Shown: positions 53,412 to 62,504 of the stretch, in pieces | Position numbering within the stretch: the stretch's first letter is position 1 | How the letters are laid out: each line of letters begins with the position of its first letter | Origin: Chryseobacterium paludis | GTDB lineage: Bacteria > Bacteroidota > Bacteroidia > Flavobacteriales > Weeksellaceae | Reading direction: 5' to 3' | Length of the DNA: 64,000 nucleotides | Assembly: GCF_025403485.1 (NCBI RefSeq) | Contig: NZ_CP099966.1 | Location: forward strand, 4,986,392 to 5,050,391 | The notes under the pieces: model-generated | Told to the model about the DNA's origin: nothing | Databases searched by the model: none | The model's input: only the letters and a program-made list of their open reading frames with translations | Program-made: the position numbers and the translations under genes

Positions 53412-53795
53412 TTATATGTTATTTTTATTTTTTAGCAAATCTCTGATTTCCATTAATAATTTTTGATCATCAGTGGGTCCCGCAGGAGCAGGTTCTTCCT
53501 TTGGTTTTGATATTTTGTTAATTCCTTTAATCATCATAAATAAAACCAAGGCAATACATAAAAAGTTAATGACTGCAGCTAAAAAGTTACCATAAGTAAC
53601 ACCATTCCAGGCCAATGTTTTGATATTGTCAGCACCTGCAGCTTTCATAGCTGGATTAAGTAAAAGAGGTGTAATTACATCTTCTACAAATGATGAAACA
53701 ATTTTTCCAAAAGCTGCACCAATAATCACCCCTACTGCAAGATCAATGACATTGCCTTTGACTGCAAATTCTTTAAATTCTTTTACAAATCCCAT
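53412..53795 (-). CDS. mscL: Large-conductance mechanosensitive channel
   Basis: Pentameric membrane valve that opens under hypo-osmotic stress. 127 residues with N-terminal [31 protein letters not shown] (TM1), the periplasmic loop, TM2 around residues 70-92 and a charged C-terminal helix. Glycines and Ala of TM1 that line the gate are in place. Confidence 0.95.
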   Translation of the reverse strand: MGFVKEFKEFAVKGNVIDLAVGVIIGAAFGKIVSSFVEDVITPLLLNPAMKAAGADNIKTLAWNGVTYGNFLAAVINFLCIALVLFMMIKGINKISKPKEEPAPAGPTDDQKLLMEIRDLLKNKNNI

Positions 53796-53824
53796 AATTT
53801 ATTTTTTTAAAGTTGTGTATAACA

Positions 53825-53832
53825 CAAATATA
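53825..53832 (-). promoter_or_regulatory. -7 box of mscL
   Basis: TATATTTG on the minus strand, 29 bases before the mscL ATG. Confidence 0.5.
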
Positions 53833-53959
53833 AATAAAATTGTTATTTTTTTCGCTTTTGTGGGATATTTATTTATATTCTTTTTAAATAAAATGAATGT
53901 AGGATAATGGCCTTTACATTATTAAAAAATATTATAAATTAGTCGCATACTAATATGAA

Positions 53960-55477
53960 ATGAAAATATTTACGAAGGAGCAAATAAGGGAGTGTGACCA
54001 ATTTACAATACTGAATGATCACATTTCATCTATAAAATTAATGGAGCGTGCCGCCCAATCATGTGCACACTGGATATCAGAACACTGTAAAAGTCATAAA
54101 AAGTTTGTGATCTTCTGTGGAAACGGAAATAATGGTGGAGATGGGTTTGCTATAGCAAGATTACTGCATACTGAAGGCTTTGATGTAGATGTGTTTGTGA
54201 GCAATCCAAAATCAAAATTTTCTGATGATGCCCAGGTTAATTTTGAAAGATTAGAAGGGGTGTCAGGAATTTCAGTTAAGAAATTTGACGAAGTTGATCA
54301 ATACAGTTTCGATCATGAAACTCTTATCATTGATGCTCTTTTTGGAACCGGTTTATCTAGAGTTCTCGACAGTGAATTTAAAGATCTTATTGATTATTTA
54401 AATACAATTAATACCGTTAAAATCTCTATTGATGTCCCTTCCGGATTATTTGCTGATGGAATTTGTGATGATAACTCTTCTGTTTTTAAGGCGGATTACA
54501 CATTGAGCTTTCAATTCTGGAAGAAGAGTTTTCTACATCCCGAAAGTGGAAAGTTTACAGGAAAAGTTGAAGTTTTAAATATTGACTTAAATAAAGATTA
54601 TATCACGACTGCAGAAACTTCTGATTTTGTCATTGATGATGACCTAATCAAAGGGGTCTTTAAACCTAGGCTTGAGTTCTCTCATAAAGGGACCTACGGA
54701 AAAGTAACTATTGTTGCCGGAAGTTATGGAAAAATGGGAGCCGCAGTACTTTCAACAACAGCTGCTTTGAAAACAGGTGCTGGACTTACTTTTAGTCTTG
54801 CTCCGGACTGTGGATACAATATTTTGCAGACTTCATGCCCCGAAGCAATGTTTATAAAAGGAGGGGATCAATATATTGATAATTTTGAGATTGATGAAAA
54901 TTCATTTTGTGGTATAGGTCCTGGTATAGGTACAGGTGAAGAAACTCAAAAAAGTTTTTTACAATTTCTAAAAGAACATTCTAAGCCGTTGGTTTTAGAC
55001 GCAGATGCCTTGAATATTATTTCAGAAAATAAAAAGAACTTAAAGCTTATTCCGCAAAATACAATTATCACACCTCATCCGAAAGAATTTGAAAGACTAT
55101 TTGGAGCTACTGAAAATTCTTTTGAAAGGTTGGAATTGGCTCGCAAGAAAGCGAATGAATTTCACATTTATATTGTTTTGAAAGATCATCACGCCCAAAT
55201 AATTACTCCGGAAGGAAATGTATATTACAATATTACCGGAAATGCAGGTTTAGCTAAGGGCGGAAGTGGTGATGTTCTGACAGGAGTGCTAACGTCCTTA
55301 TTGGCACAAGGATATTCTGAGGAAGAAGCTGCTATTTTTGGGGTATGGTTACATGGAAAGGCTGCCGATTATGCGGCTGAAAAATATTCTAAAGAATCAA
55401 TGCTTCCAACTGACCTTATCAATGAATTTGGTAATGTGTTTGAGAGGATTAATAAGAAAATTGCTCGTAAATTATAG
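53960..55477 (+). CDS. nnr: Bifunctional NAD(P)H-hydrate epimerase/dehydratase
   Basis: Repairs hydrated NAD(P)H. The N-terminal YjeF_N epimerase domain (about residues 1-215) has CGNGNNGGDGFAIARLL and IDALFGTGLSR; the C-terminal ADP-dependent dehydratase domain (about 225-505) has KGTYGKVTIVAGSYGKMGAAVLS, LDADALNI, TPHPKEFERL and the catalytic NAGLAKGGSGDVLTGVL. 505 residues is normal for the fused form. It ends at a clear terminator. Confidence 0.95.
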   Translation: MKIFTKEQIRECDQFTILNDHISSIKLMERAAQSCAHWISEHCKSHKKFVIFCGNGNNGGDGFAIARLLHTEGFDVDVFVSNPKSKFSDDAQVNFERLEGVSGISVKKFDEVDQYSFDHETLIIDALFGTGLSRVLDSEFKDLIDYLNTINTVKISIDVPSGLFADGICDDNSSVFKADYTLSFQFWKKSFLHPESGKFTGKVEVLNIDLNKDYITTAETSDFVIDDDLIKGVFKPRLEFSHKGTYGKVTIVAGSYGKMGAAVLSTTAALKTGAGLTFSLAPDCGYNILQTSCPEAMFIKGGDQYIDNFEIDENSFCGIGPGIGTGEETQKSFLQFLKEHSKPLVLDADALNIISENKKNLKLIPQNTIITPHPKEFERLFGATENSFERLELARKKANEFHIYIVLKDHHAQIITPEGNVYYNITGNAGLAKGGSGDVLTGVLTSLLAQGYSEEEAAIFGVWLHGKAADYAAEKYSKESMLPTDLINEFGNVFERINKKIARKL

Positions 55478-55514
55478 GTTATAGTATTCTATTGATTTGA
55501 GTTGATCTACAAAA

Positions 55515-55542
55515 AAAGCCACAATTTAATTGTGGCTTTATA
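55515..55542. terminator. Terminator between nnr and lgt
   Basis: AAAGCCACAAT and ATTGTGGCTTT form an 11-bp stem with loop TTA between convergent genes; T and A tracts flank it. Confidence 0.83.
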
Positions 55543-55560
55543 TATTATTGGAAAATAATT

Positions 55561-56829
55561 TTATTCTGGTTTAGCATTTTGCTCCGGAGTAATTTTAAAT
55601 TTCTTAGAGATGATCATGATCACAACTCCTGCAATCATAAATGGAATAGAAAGTACCTGTCCCGTATTTAAACCTCCAATCTGGATAAATTCGTCTCCCT
55701 GAGGTTCTTTTAAAAATTCTACAAAGAATCTGACAGCCCAAAGAATGATAAAGAACAATCCGAATAACCATCCTTGTTGGTATTTTTTATCTGTTTTCTT
55801 ATACAGAACCCATAATAAGATGAACAGGCAAACGTAGCCAAATGCTTCAAATAGCTGTGTAGGATAACGCGGAACTGTAATACCATATTCACTGCTTTGT
55901 TGTGGGAAAAGTAAAGCAAATGGTGAGCTAGGATCAACAGGCTTGCCTACGATCTCTGAATTGAAAAAGTTACCCATTCTTACAAAGGCACCCCCTAAAG
56001 CAACCACAATACCTATTCTGTCATATACCCAAAATGGATTCTTTTTGATAATTTTAAATGAATAATAAAGTGTAGTAAAGATCAATGCAATAGTTGCACC
56101 GTGACTTGCCAATCCTGAAAAACCCGTGAATTTCAAGCCATTTTTAGTGCTAATTGGTAAAAATACACTCCAGAAATCTTCTTTAAATAATTCCGGCTGA
56201 TAGAAAATAACGTGCCCTAATCTTGCACCCAGAATAGTTCCTATTAAAGTCCATGTAAAAAGAGGTTCTAAATATTTTATATTAACATTATCAATTTTGA
56301 AAATTCTTGCCATTATAATATAGCCAAGTCCAAAAGCAAAAATGAACATCAGACTATAGAAATGAAGTGTAATCGGACCTAACTGAATTCCATTTGAAGG
56401 ATCCCATATTTTAAAAGGAGTTTTCAGCTCAACTTGATCAGCAGCTGTAATTGGTTTGTTTGATTTTACAGCATATTTTAAAGTTTCTATATTTTCCTTA
56501 GTAATAGCAGTATTTATCAGCTTGAAGTGTTTATCAAAAAATTGATAATTAGCATTCTTATATTTGATCAGAATTAGAGAGCTGGAATCATAATAAGCAG
56601 GCTCAAAGTTTGATTTATTCAGAATTACCAGAACATTATTGCTAATCGGCTGATCAACAAAAGAGCTTAAATTCACTACTTCAGTTGTTGAATAGATTTT
56701 TACGGGAATTTCGGTAGAATTCACTTTTAAAGTTCCGTCTGATAGACCTCCCGGGTATTCCTGTGCAAAAAGACATTGGGTAATGAATGCAAATGCGACA
56801 AGGTAAATTCTGAAAAAAATATTACTCAT
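55561..56829 (-). CDS. lgt: Prolipoprotein diacylglyceryl transferase with N-terminal extension
   Basis: Transfers diacylglycerol to the lipobox Cys of prolipoproteins. The Lgt core occupies about residues 145-410: GPITLHFYSLMFIFAFGLGY, GARLGHVIFYQPE, SHGATIAL with the key His, RMGNFFNSEIVGKP with the key Arg and Glu, and VRFFVEFLKEPQ. The first 140 residues are extra: a signal peptide (about 1-22, LFAQ) and a beta-rich domain unknown to me. Total 422 residues against about 270-300 usually. The start at 56829 is 32 bases after yidD, so a long true protein is likely. Confidence 0.9.
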   Translation of the reverse strand: MSNIFFRIYLVAFAFITQCLFAQEYPGGLSDGTLKVNSTEIPVKIYSTTEVVNLSSFVDQPISNNVLVILNKSNFEPAYYDSSSLILIKYKNANYQFFDKHFKLINTAITKENIETLKYAVKSNKPITAADQVELKTPFKIWDPSNGIQLGPITLHFYSLMFIFAFGLGYIIMARIFKIDNVNIKYLEPLFTWTLIGTILGARLGHVIFYQPELFKEDFWSVFLPISTKNGLKFTGFSGLASHGATIALIFTTLYYSFKIIKKNPFWVYDRIGIVVALGGAFVRMGNFFNSEIVGKPVDPSSPFALLFPQQSSEYGITVPRYPTQLFEAFGYVCLFILLWVLYKKTDKKYQQGWLFGLFFIILWAVRFFVEFLKEPQGDEFIQIGGLNTGQVLSIPFMIAGVVIMIISKKFKITPEQNAKPE

Positions 56830-56861
56830 TTCTATTTTTTTGATAGTTTATATTGAATTTT

Positions 56862-57104
56862 TTATTTCTTTGGGGGAACAGGATCATATCCACTTCCTCC
56901 CCAAGGATGACATTTTGAAATTCTTTTTATACCTAACCAGAAACCTTTAAAAATACCATGAACCTGCAATGATTCCACCATATAATGTGAGCATGTGGGT
57001 TCATAACGGCAGTTTTTAGGAAGTAAGGGCGAGATAAACCATTGGTAAAATTTAATTAAAATTACCAAAGGAAAAGTAATGATTTTATTGATTGTTAATT
57101 TCAA
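56862..57104 (-). CDS. yidD: Membrane protein insertion efficiency factor
   Basis: An 80-residue YidD (Haemolytic domain) protein that assists YidC-mediated insertion. Conserved stretch [29 protein letters not shown] with three-Cys pattern and [13 protein letters not shown]. The start is a TTG: no in-frame ATG precedes it and the family N-terminus ([16 protein letters not shown]) follows. A -7 box ends seven bases upstream. lgt follows in the same direction. Confidence 0.92.
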   Translation of the reverse strand: MKLTINKIITFPLVILIKFYQWFISPLLPKNCRYEPTCSHYMVESLQVHGIFKGFWLGIKRISKCHPWGGSGYDPVPPKK

Positions 57105-57111
57105 AACAATG

Positions 57112-57119
57112 CAAAAATA
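57112..57119 (-). promoter_or_regulatory. -7 box of yidD-lgt
   Basis: TATTTTTG on the minus strand, seven bases before the TTG start of yidD; predicts a very short 5' leader. Confidence 0.55.
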
Positions 57120-57142
57120 GGGTAAAAAAATGAAAATTAGTT

Positions 57143-57150
57143 TAAATTTG
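57143..57150 (+). promoter_or_regulatory. -7 box of rarA
   Basis: TAAATTTG matches TAnnTTTG, 55 bases before the TTG start of rarA. Confidence 0.5.
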
Positions 57151-57205
57151 TTAGAAGTTTCAGGCTTTTAAAACTGAAACATTCAAACAAAAATTGTAAA
57201 ATATC

Positions 57206-58483
57206 TTGAATCAAAATATTCCATTAGCTGAAAAATTAAGACCTAAAACTTTAAATGAAGTTTTAGGGCAGGAGCATCTTACCGGAGATAAGGGAACGAT
57301 AAAAAAAATGATCGAGAATGATGCTTTGAATTCTCTTATTTTGTGGGGACCGCCGGGAACAGGAAAAACAACATTGGCTGAGATAATTTCTGAAAAATCA
57401 GGTCGGAAATTTTATAAACTTTCCGCTGTTTCATCAGGTGTAAAGGATGTTAGGGATGTGATAGATGAAGCTAAAAAACAGAATCTGTTTTCTGGAAAAT
57501 CTCCTATTTTATTTATTGATGAAATTCACCGATTTAATAAATCGCAACAGGATTCTTTGTTGCATGCTGTAGAAAAAGGATGGATTGTATTAATTGGTGC
57601 TACTACAGAAAACCCCAGTTTCGAAGTAGTTTCTGCTTTACTTTCAAGAAGTCAGGTCTATATTTTAAAGGCTCTGAGCTATGAAAAATTGGAAGAGCTT
57701 GTTGATATTGCATCAGAAAGATACAATGAGGAAGAGAAAACCGAATTTAAGATATTAGAAAAAGAAGCATTTATTCAGTATTCCGGAGGTGATGCAAGAA
57801 AGCTTATAAATTCTGTAGAACTGGTTTTGGGTCAATATAAAAACTCTGAAACGAAAGAAATTCTGAATGAAGATGTTCTTGCTGTTCTGCAGGAGACTAT
57901 GGCTCTGTATGATAAAAATGGAGAGCAGCATTATGATATTATTTCTGCTTTTATAAAATCTATGCGTGGTGGAGATCCTAATGGAGCAGTATATTGGTTA
58001 GCAAGAATGATTGCGGGGGGTGAGGATATTAAATTTATTGCCAGAAGAATGTTAATTCTTGCTGCTGAAGATATTGGTCTGGCCAATCCGAATGCATTGG
58101 TGATTGCCAATAATTGTTTTCAGGCAGTAAATGTAATTGGTAATCCGGAATCGAGGATTATTTTGAGTGAGACAGCGGTATATCTAGCCGTTTCGCCTAA
58201 AAGTAATTCCACTTATATGGCTATTAATGAAGCGCTAGCTTTGGTTAAAAAAACAGGAAACCTTCCTGTGCCTCTACATCTTAGAAATGCACCTACGAAA
58301 CTTATGAAAGATCTCGATTATGGTAAAGATTATAAATATGCCCATTCTTATGAAGGAAGCTTTGTAGAGCAGGATTTTCTTCCGGAAGAAATCAAAGACA
58401 TGAAGTTATATGAACCCGGAAATAACGCCACAGAAAAAAAGATTCATGAAGAGCTTAAGAAAAAATGGAATGATAAATACTAA
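57206..58483 (+). CDS. rarA: Replication-associated recombination protein A
   Basis: AAA+ ATPase (RarA/MgsA/WRNIP1 family) acting at stalled replication forks. Walker A GPPGTGKTTLAEI near residue 53, Walker B LFIDEIHRFNKSQQD near 100, sensor 1 GATTENPSFEV and sensor 2 SGGDARKLIN are intact, followed by the tetramerisation domain. The start is TTG at 57206 (NQNIPLAEKLRPKTLNEVLGQ), which matches the family N-terminus; the first internal ATG would remove Walker A context. Confidence 0.94.
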   Translation: MNQNIPLAEKLRPKTLNEVLGQEHLTGDKGTIKKMIENDALNSLILWGPPGTGKTTLAEIISEKSGRKFYKLSAVSSGVKDVRDVIDEAKKQNLFSGKSPILFIDEIHRFNKSQQDSLLHAVEKGWIVLIGATTENPSFEVVSALLSRSQVYILKALSYEKLEELVDIASERYNEEEKTEFKILEKEAFIQYSGGDARKLINSVELVLGQYKNSETKEILNEDVLAVLQETMALYDKNGEQHYDIISAFIKSMRGGDPNGAVYWLARMIAGGEDIKFIARRMLILAAEDIGLANPNALVIANNCFQAVNVIGNPESRIILSETAVYLAVSPKSNSTYMAINEALALVKKTGNLPVPLHLRNAPTKLMKDLDYGKDYKYAHSYEGSFVEQDFLPEEIKDMKLYEPGNNATEKKIHEELKKKWNDKY

Positions 58484-58487
58484 AAAT

Positions 58488-58516
58488 AAAAGGATACTCG
58501 GGTGAGTATCCTTTTT
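58488..58516. terminator. Terminator after rarA
   Basis: AAAAGGATACTC and GAGTATCCTTTT form a 12-bp stem with loop GGGT and T on the plus side; it also serves the convergent gene at 58539. Confidence 0.9.
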
Positions 58517-58538
58517 AATTATATTTTAAAATCAGTTC

Positions 58539-58976
58539 TTATTTTTTAGTAGTTGTAACGAACAATGATTTTTTACCATTATAGTCCTTTACTTCAACTT
58601 TTGCTAAAATATCACCAAAGACACGTGTATCCATATTAGTGAATTCATACCCTTCAATCATTACAGGAGTTTCTTTTGGTAGATTGTTTAAAGTGTTAAG
58701 CTCTCCAAGCGTTAATCTATCCAGATTTTCATAACCTTTTTTAATCTTAACTTCTGCTAATCCATTTTCTGCGATATAGCCGAATTTTTTAAGATTCTGT
58801 GGTAAGTTAGCTGGAGTTTTATAAAGATTCATGCTTTGAACGAAATCTTTTTTAGTATTGAACATATCTACTGTTCCAACAATATCATTTGCCACAGCAA
58901 ATTTAGTAGCAGGGTTCTTCTGACCAAATAAACAAGCCGAAGAGAATAGTAAGAAAGAATAGAGGATTTTTTTCAT
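58539..58976 (-). CDS. Secreted protein of unknown function
   Basis: A 145-residue exported protein: signal peptide about residues 1-19 (ACLFGQK) and a single small domain (NDIVGTVDMFNTKKDFVQSM, PVMIEGYEFTNMDTRV). I do not recognise a family. It is a single gene converging on rarA with a shared terminator. Confidence 0.82.
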   Translation of the reverse strand: MKKILYSFLLFSSACLFGQKNPATKFAVANDIVGTVDMFNTKKDFVQSMNLYKTPANLPQNLKKFGYIAENGLAEVKIKKGYENLDRLTLGELNTLNNLPKETPVMIEGYEFTNMDTRVFGDILAKVEVKDYNGKKSLFVTTTKK

Positions 58977-59087
58977 AATCTATAGAATAAGGTAACTATT
59001 AAAAACTTGTTAAATATAAGTATTTTTAATAAAATCTGAAAAGGAAATTGGTGTAAATTAAAAATTATGTATAAATAATGAATTTTA

Positions 59088-61325
59088 TTACGATTCTAAA
59101 TTTTTACTTTCATCAGTTTCTTCCTTTTTATCAACAAGATTTTTAATCATATTTTTTAATCTCTGGAACATAAATGAACTTAGTAATAAAATGACTCCTA
59201 ATAAGATAAATGCAATGATTCTGGAGATATTGTCCATCTGCCAGACGTCATATGCATAGAGTTTTACTACCATGATACCTATCAGAACAAACCCAATTCT
59301 ACTAAATTCGGAATTGTCTTTTTTTAGTCCAACATAAATAAAGATACTTGCGAGAATAGCCCAGATGATCGGTAAATATAAAATACTAAAGTGTTTTTGA
59401 AGTTCATAAAGTTTTGAAAAATCTACCGCATTTCCTAAGATATATAGGTGATAAAGTTCACAACTGATAACGATAACCAAAGCACATGCCGCCAACCAAT
59501 ATGCAATTTTTGTTCTTAAAAAATCTAAAGTTGGGAAGCGTTTCCAATACAGATAAATAAAAGGAATCAGATATAAGAGGTAAATGCCATAAAAGGTAAT
59601 TGACGACTCTTTTAATAGAATGGAGATAATCAGTTCTGAACCACATGATGAAACATGAATAACGGTAAGTACTAAGAAAATATATATTAACCCTGTATCA
59701 AACAGCTTGTTTATTTCCAGCTTCTTACTTAATAATAATAGAATAATGATGTAATACAGACTTAATAATAATCCTAAACTGGCTATTATTACAAAAGGTC
59801 TTTCAGATACTTGATAAATCAGCTCAAATAGCAATGCAAAGTAAATAATAGCATAGCTTAATAATTTGAATACATTTTCGAAGAAGTTGTTTTCAGACGA
59901 ATCTTTTCCTGGTAATTTTTTTAGTAAAACTAAATTAGCAAGTGTTGTGATAATGGTAATAAAGCTTGTAAGAAAAACAGGGTTGAAAAATAAAGTAAGA
60001 TTTTTTAAAGTGAAATATTGTGACCATGTAATGATCTGAGCGATTATAACCAATGGAAAAAGGATATAAAAGAATATTTTGAAAATATTGAGTTTTGTTT
60101 TTTTCCATATGAAAAGAAGTAGTGTAGCCTCAATTGCCCAAATACTGGTAATTAAATGAGTTTTAAATTGTAAAGCGACGGCAATTGTGATAAGACTTAC
60201 TGTGATTCCGGCAAAAACTGAATAATGACTTCCAAAGTTTTTCTTTGTGTATTCTTTAAATAATAAGAAACCATTAATAACAGCAAAAATAAGAGGGAAA
60301 ATTATTACAGGTTCATATCCAAGCTTATTAAAAATATAGATCAGACTTAATGTACTAAAGAAATTTACCAGTACCAGCAATACAATATCAAGAGAAGAAA
60401 GAATATTTTTCTTTATATAATTCAGTAATGCAAATGCATAGAAGATCACATAACTGATAAGGTAGAAATAAACGCTAAGTATTTCAGGCTTTTCTACAAT
60501 CCAGTATAATAAATAAAGATGAGTGAAAAAGAAAGCGATTCCGCCAACACTTTTCCAGTGTTTTAAGAATGTAATGATCAGCATTCCAATATTTAAAACA
60601 GAGATGTACGTGAATAAAAACAAATAGTTGCTCTGACCCGTACTTATCATTAATGGAGCTAAAAACCCTCCGAATAATGAGAAAATAATAAGGACTTCAC
60701 TTTTATAATAATAAGAAAGAATAATGGAGAGTAAGGTAATACAGCATGTGATTATGAAAGCTGTATTTTGAGCAAACAAATGATACTCCCGGAATGCTAT
60801 GGTAGTCGTAAAATATAAGATCGCAATGCCACCACCTAGAATAATGGATGAAAAGATCGTGTAGTTTTTTCTTAAAAAATGACCAGTAATAATGATGACA
60901 GAACCTATAGAAAATCCAATACCAGCTCTTGCAATTTCGCCGATCCAGTTTTTATCAATTGCATATTTTACAAAATAACCTATTCCGAGAACAAGAGTGA
61001 AAATTCCAATAATGGCTAAGATATTTTGTTTGAAAAAAATGAAAATAGGTTCAAGCCAGTCTTTTTGGTTATCTGTTGGAAAAACTTCGGATTGAACAGT
61101 TTTTTCTTCGTTTGAAAGTAATTGCGGTTCCTGTTGGATTTCCGAAGATGCAGCTATTTGTGGAGAAAGTTTTTGTTCTTCTTTTGTATAAGTTTTTGTT
61201 TCAGTATTGCTATTCTTCTCCAGATCTGAAATCCTGTCTTCAAGTTTCCGTATTTTATTATTCAGTTGGTTGTAAATAACTATAACCAATACAATACACA
61301 TAATAATTAGGAAATTTTCTGCCAT
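59088..61325 (-). CDS. DUF2339 multi-pass membrane protein
   Basis: A 745-residue integral membrane protein. An N-terminal anchor (about residues 4-20) leads into a short coiled coil (NKIRKLEDRISDLEKNSN), a polar linker and then over twenty hydrophobic segments from about residue 95 to 735, with the opening EPIFIFFKQNILAIIGIFTLVLGIGYFVKYAIDKNWIG typical of DUF2339. A charged tail ends the protein. Function unknown; the family is widespread and may handle lipids or cell-envelope material, which is not shown. Confidence 0.88.
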   Translation of the reverse strand: MAENFLIIMCIVLVIVIYNQLNNKIRKLEDRISDLEKNSNTETKTYTKEEQKLSPQIAASSEIQQEPQLLSNEEKTVQSEVFPTDNQKDWLEPIFIFFKQNILAIIGIFTLVLGIGYFVKYAIDKNWIGEIARAGIGFSIGSVIIITGHFLRKNYTIFSSIILGGGIAILYFTTTIAFREYHLFAQNTAFIITCCITLLSIILSYYYKSEVLIIFSLFGGFLAPLMISTGQSNYLFLFTYISVLNIGMLIITFLKHWKSVGGIAFFFTHLYLLYWIVEKPEILSVYFYLISYVIFYAFALLNYIKKNILSSLDIVLLVLVNFFSTLSLIYIFNKLGYEPVIIFPLIFAVINGFLLFKEYTKKNFGSHYSVFAGITVSLITIAVALQFKTHLITSIWAIEATLLLFIWKKTKLNIFKIFFYILFPLVIIAQIITWSQYFTLKNLTLFFNPVFLTSFITIITTLANLVLLKKLPGKDSSENNFFENVFKLLSYAIIYFALLFELIYQVSERPFVIIASLGLLLSLYYIIILLLLSKKLEINKLFDTGLIYIFLVLTVIHVSSCGSELIISILLKESSITFYGIYLLYLIPFIYLYWKRFPTLDFLRTKIAYWLAACALVIVISCELYHLYILGNAVDFSKLYELQKHFSILYLPIIWAILASIFIYVGLKKDNSEFSRIGFVLIGIMVVKLYAYDVWQMDNISRIIAFILLGVILLLSSFMFQRLKNMIKNLVDKKEETDESKNLES

Positions 61326-61382
61326 ACTTTCATTTGTTTAATCAAATATAGATAAATGTTTGGTATGATTGGTTATAAACAA

Positions 61383-61414
61383 TTAATCCATCATATCTGC
61401 ATATGATGGATTAA
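61383..61414 (-). terminator. Hairpin terminator of the secreted surface protein gene
   Basis: TTAATCCATCATAT and ATATGATGGATTAA form a perfect 14-bp stem with loop of four bases, 31 bases after the end of the upstream minus-strand gene; followed by TTGTTTATAA rather than a pure T-run. Confidence 0.7.
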
Positions 61415-61445
61415 AGGTGTATAGTGATTAAATTAAATAAAAGTC

Positions 61446-62153
61446 TTAGTTAGACACTTTGTAAATGTAGAATGAAGCAACACTTGATCCTAATAAACCT
61501 ACGTCAAGAACTGATGATCCAACAAGTCCGAATGAAATTTTATCTCCGGTTTGTAAAGAATACAGCGAGTTCAAGCTAGATTCTGAAATTGTTAAGCTTA
61601 ATAAAATTAAGTTGGCACCACTGAACGCACGGCTATCTATTGTTGTAGCTACACCTGCTCTTGTTCTTACGATCCCTACTCCAGGAGAGTTTGCTAATAT
61701 CGAAGCCTGTAATCCAGTACCGTAACGGAACGTAAACCCAATTGCATAAACCCCATCTGATGGAATTGTATACGTGTTGTCAGTATCCGAGAATAATGCA
61801 GCACTACCAAGTGTTCTTTCAGCGTTAAGGAAATTTACTGCTCTGAATCCACTAGGAAATAATCCTAAGCTTAATAAACTGATCCCAGCTGTCTTCTTTG
61901 CTGCATAAAGAGTTGGGTTAGTACTGGAAGCACTGGCCAATAATGCAGGATTCGCTTGTTCAACTTCTGATGATGCTGTATTGTACATTAATACGTTGTA
62001 CCCTGTTGTCGTTGCCGTCGTAGGAACCGTTCTTACTTTCACGTCTCCGTTTACGTCTAGGGTAGCTGCTGGTGTTGTTGTGTTGATTCCTACCTGTGAA
62101 AATGCCTGAACTGCTATCAAAGATAGAATTAGAGTGGAAATTTTAGTTTTCAT
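61446..62153 (-). CDS. Secreted surface protein with C-terminal C1q/TNF-like domain
   Basis: A 235-residue exported protein: signal peptide about residues 1-19 (VQAFSQ), the opening VGINTTTPAATLDVNGDVKVR that is common in flavobacterial tail-fibre- or adhesin-like surface proteins, and a beta-rich C-terminal half (about 90-235) with TYTIPSDGVYAIGFTFRYG, a typical jelly-roll (C1q/TNF-like) start, ending FYIYKVS. Codon use is slightly more GC-rich than its surroundings. Role unknown; probably extracellular. Confidence 0.82.
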   Translation of the reverse strand: MKTKISTLILSLIAVQAFSQVGINTTTPAATLDVNGDVKVRTVPTTATTTGYNVLMYNTASSEVEQANPALLASASSTNPTLYAAKKTAGISLLSLGLFPSGFRAVNFLNAERTLGSAALFSDTDNTYTIPSDGVYAIGFTFRYGTGLQASILANSPGVGIVRTRAGVATTIDSRAFSGANLILLSLTISESSLNSLYSLQTGDKISFGLVGSSVLDVGLLGSSVASFYIYKVSN

Positions 62154-62233
62154 GTTATAAAAGTTTAAATTGTTATGGTTGACTCTAGTTAGTTTTGTTG
62201 TTATACAGCAAAAATTATGCCTGCGTGTTATAT

Positions 62234-62263
62234 ATTATATAATATTAATCTATCGTTTGTCAA
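62234..62263 (-). promoter_or_regulatory. Sigma70-like promoter of the surface protein gene
   Basis: On the minus strand TTGACA (62258-62263), an 18-base spacer and TATAAT (62234-62239) match the E. coli-type consensus exactly, unlike the TAnnTTTG boxes elsewhere in the window. The second box is part of an AT-palindrome, so chance is possible. Confidence 0.4.
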
Positions 62264-62406
62264 AAATTTTTAACAATTTATAAATTATATTTAAGATATT
62301 ATTACGTATTTATACTATGAGTGTTTATACTTAAATTATTTTTGGATTAAAGATAATGAAATAATTCTAATAAATCCCTTTTAGTTGAATAATTTTTTGT
62401 TAACAT

Positions 62407-62440
62407 AAAAAAAAAGCTGTCACATTTTGTGACAGCTTTT
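62407..62440 (-). terminator. Terminator of pheA
   Basis: AAAAGCTGTCACA and TGTGACAGCTTTT form a 13-bp stem with loop of three bases; on the minus strand nine T follow. It lies 65 bases beyond the pheA stop. Confidence 0.9.
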
Positions 62441-62504
62441 GCTTAAAATAGTGACATTAATGCATCATAATGCCATTATTACATGATTTTATTAAAGTGT
62501 GAAA

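Larger units (their letters stand above)
62154..62504. other. 351-base regulatory gap between pheA and a surface protein gene
   Basis: Very AT-rich. It contains the pheA terminator at the right, a minus-strand TTGACA-18-TATAAT pair, and a 5' leader of roughly 75 bases for the surface protein gene. No small ORF that I can support. Confidence 0.6.
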
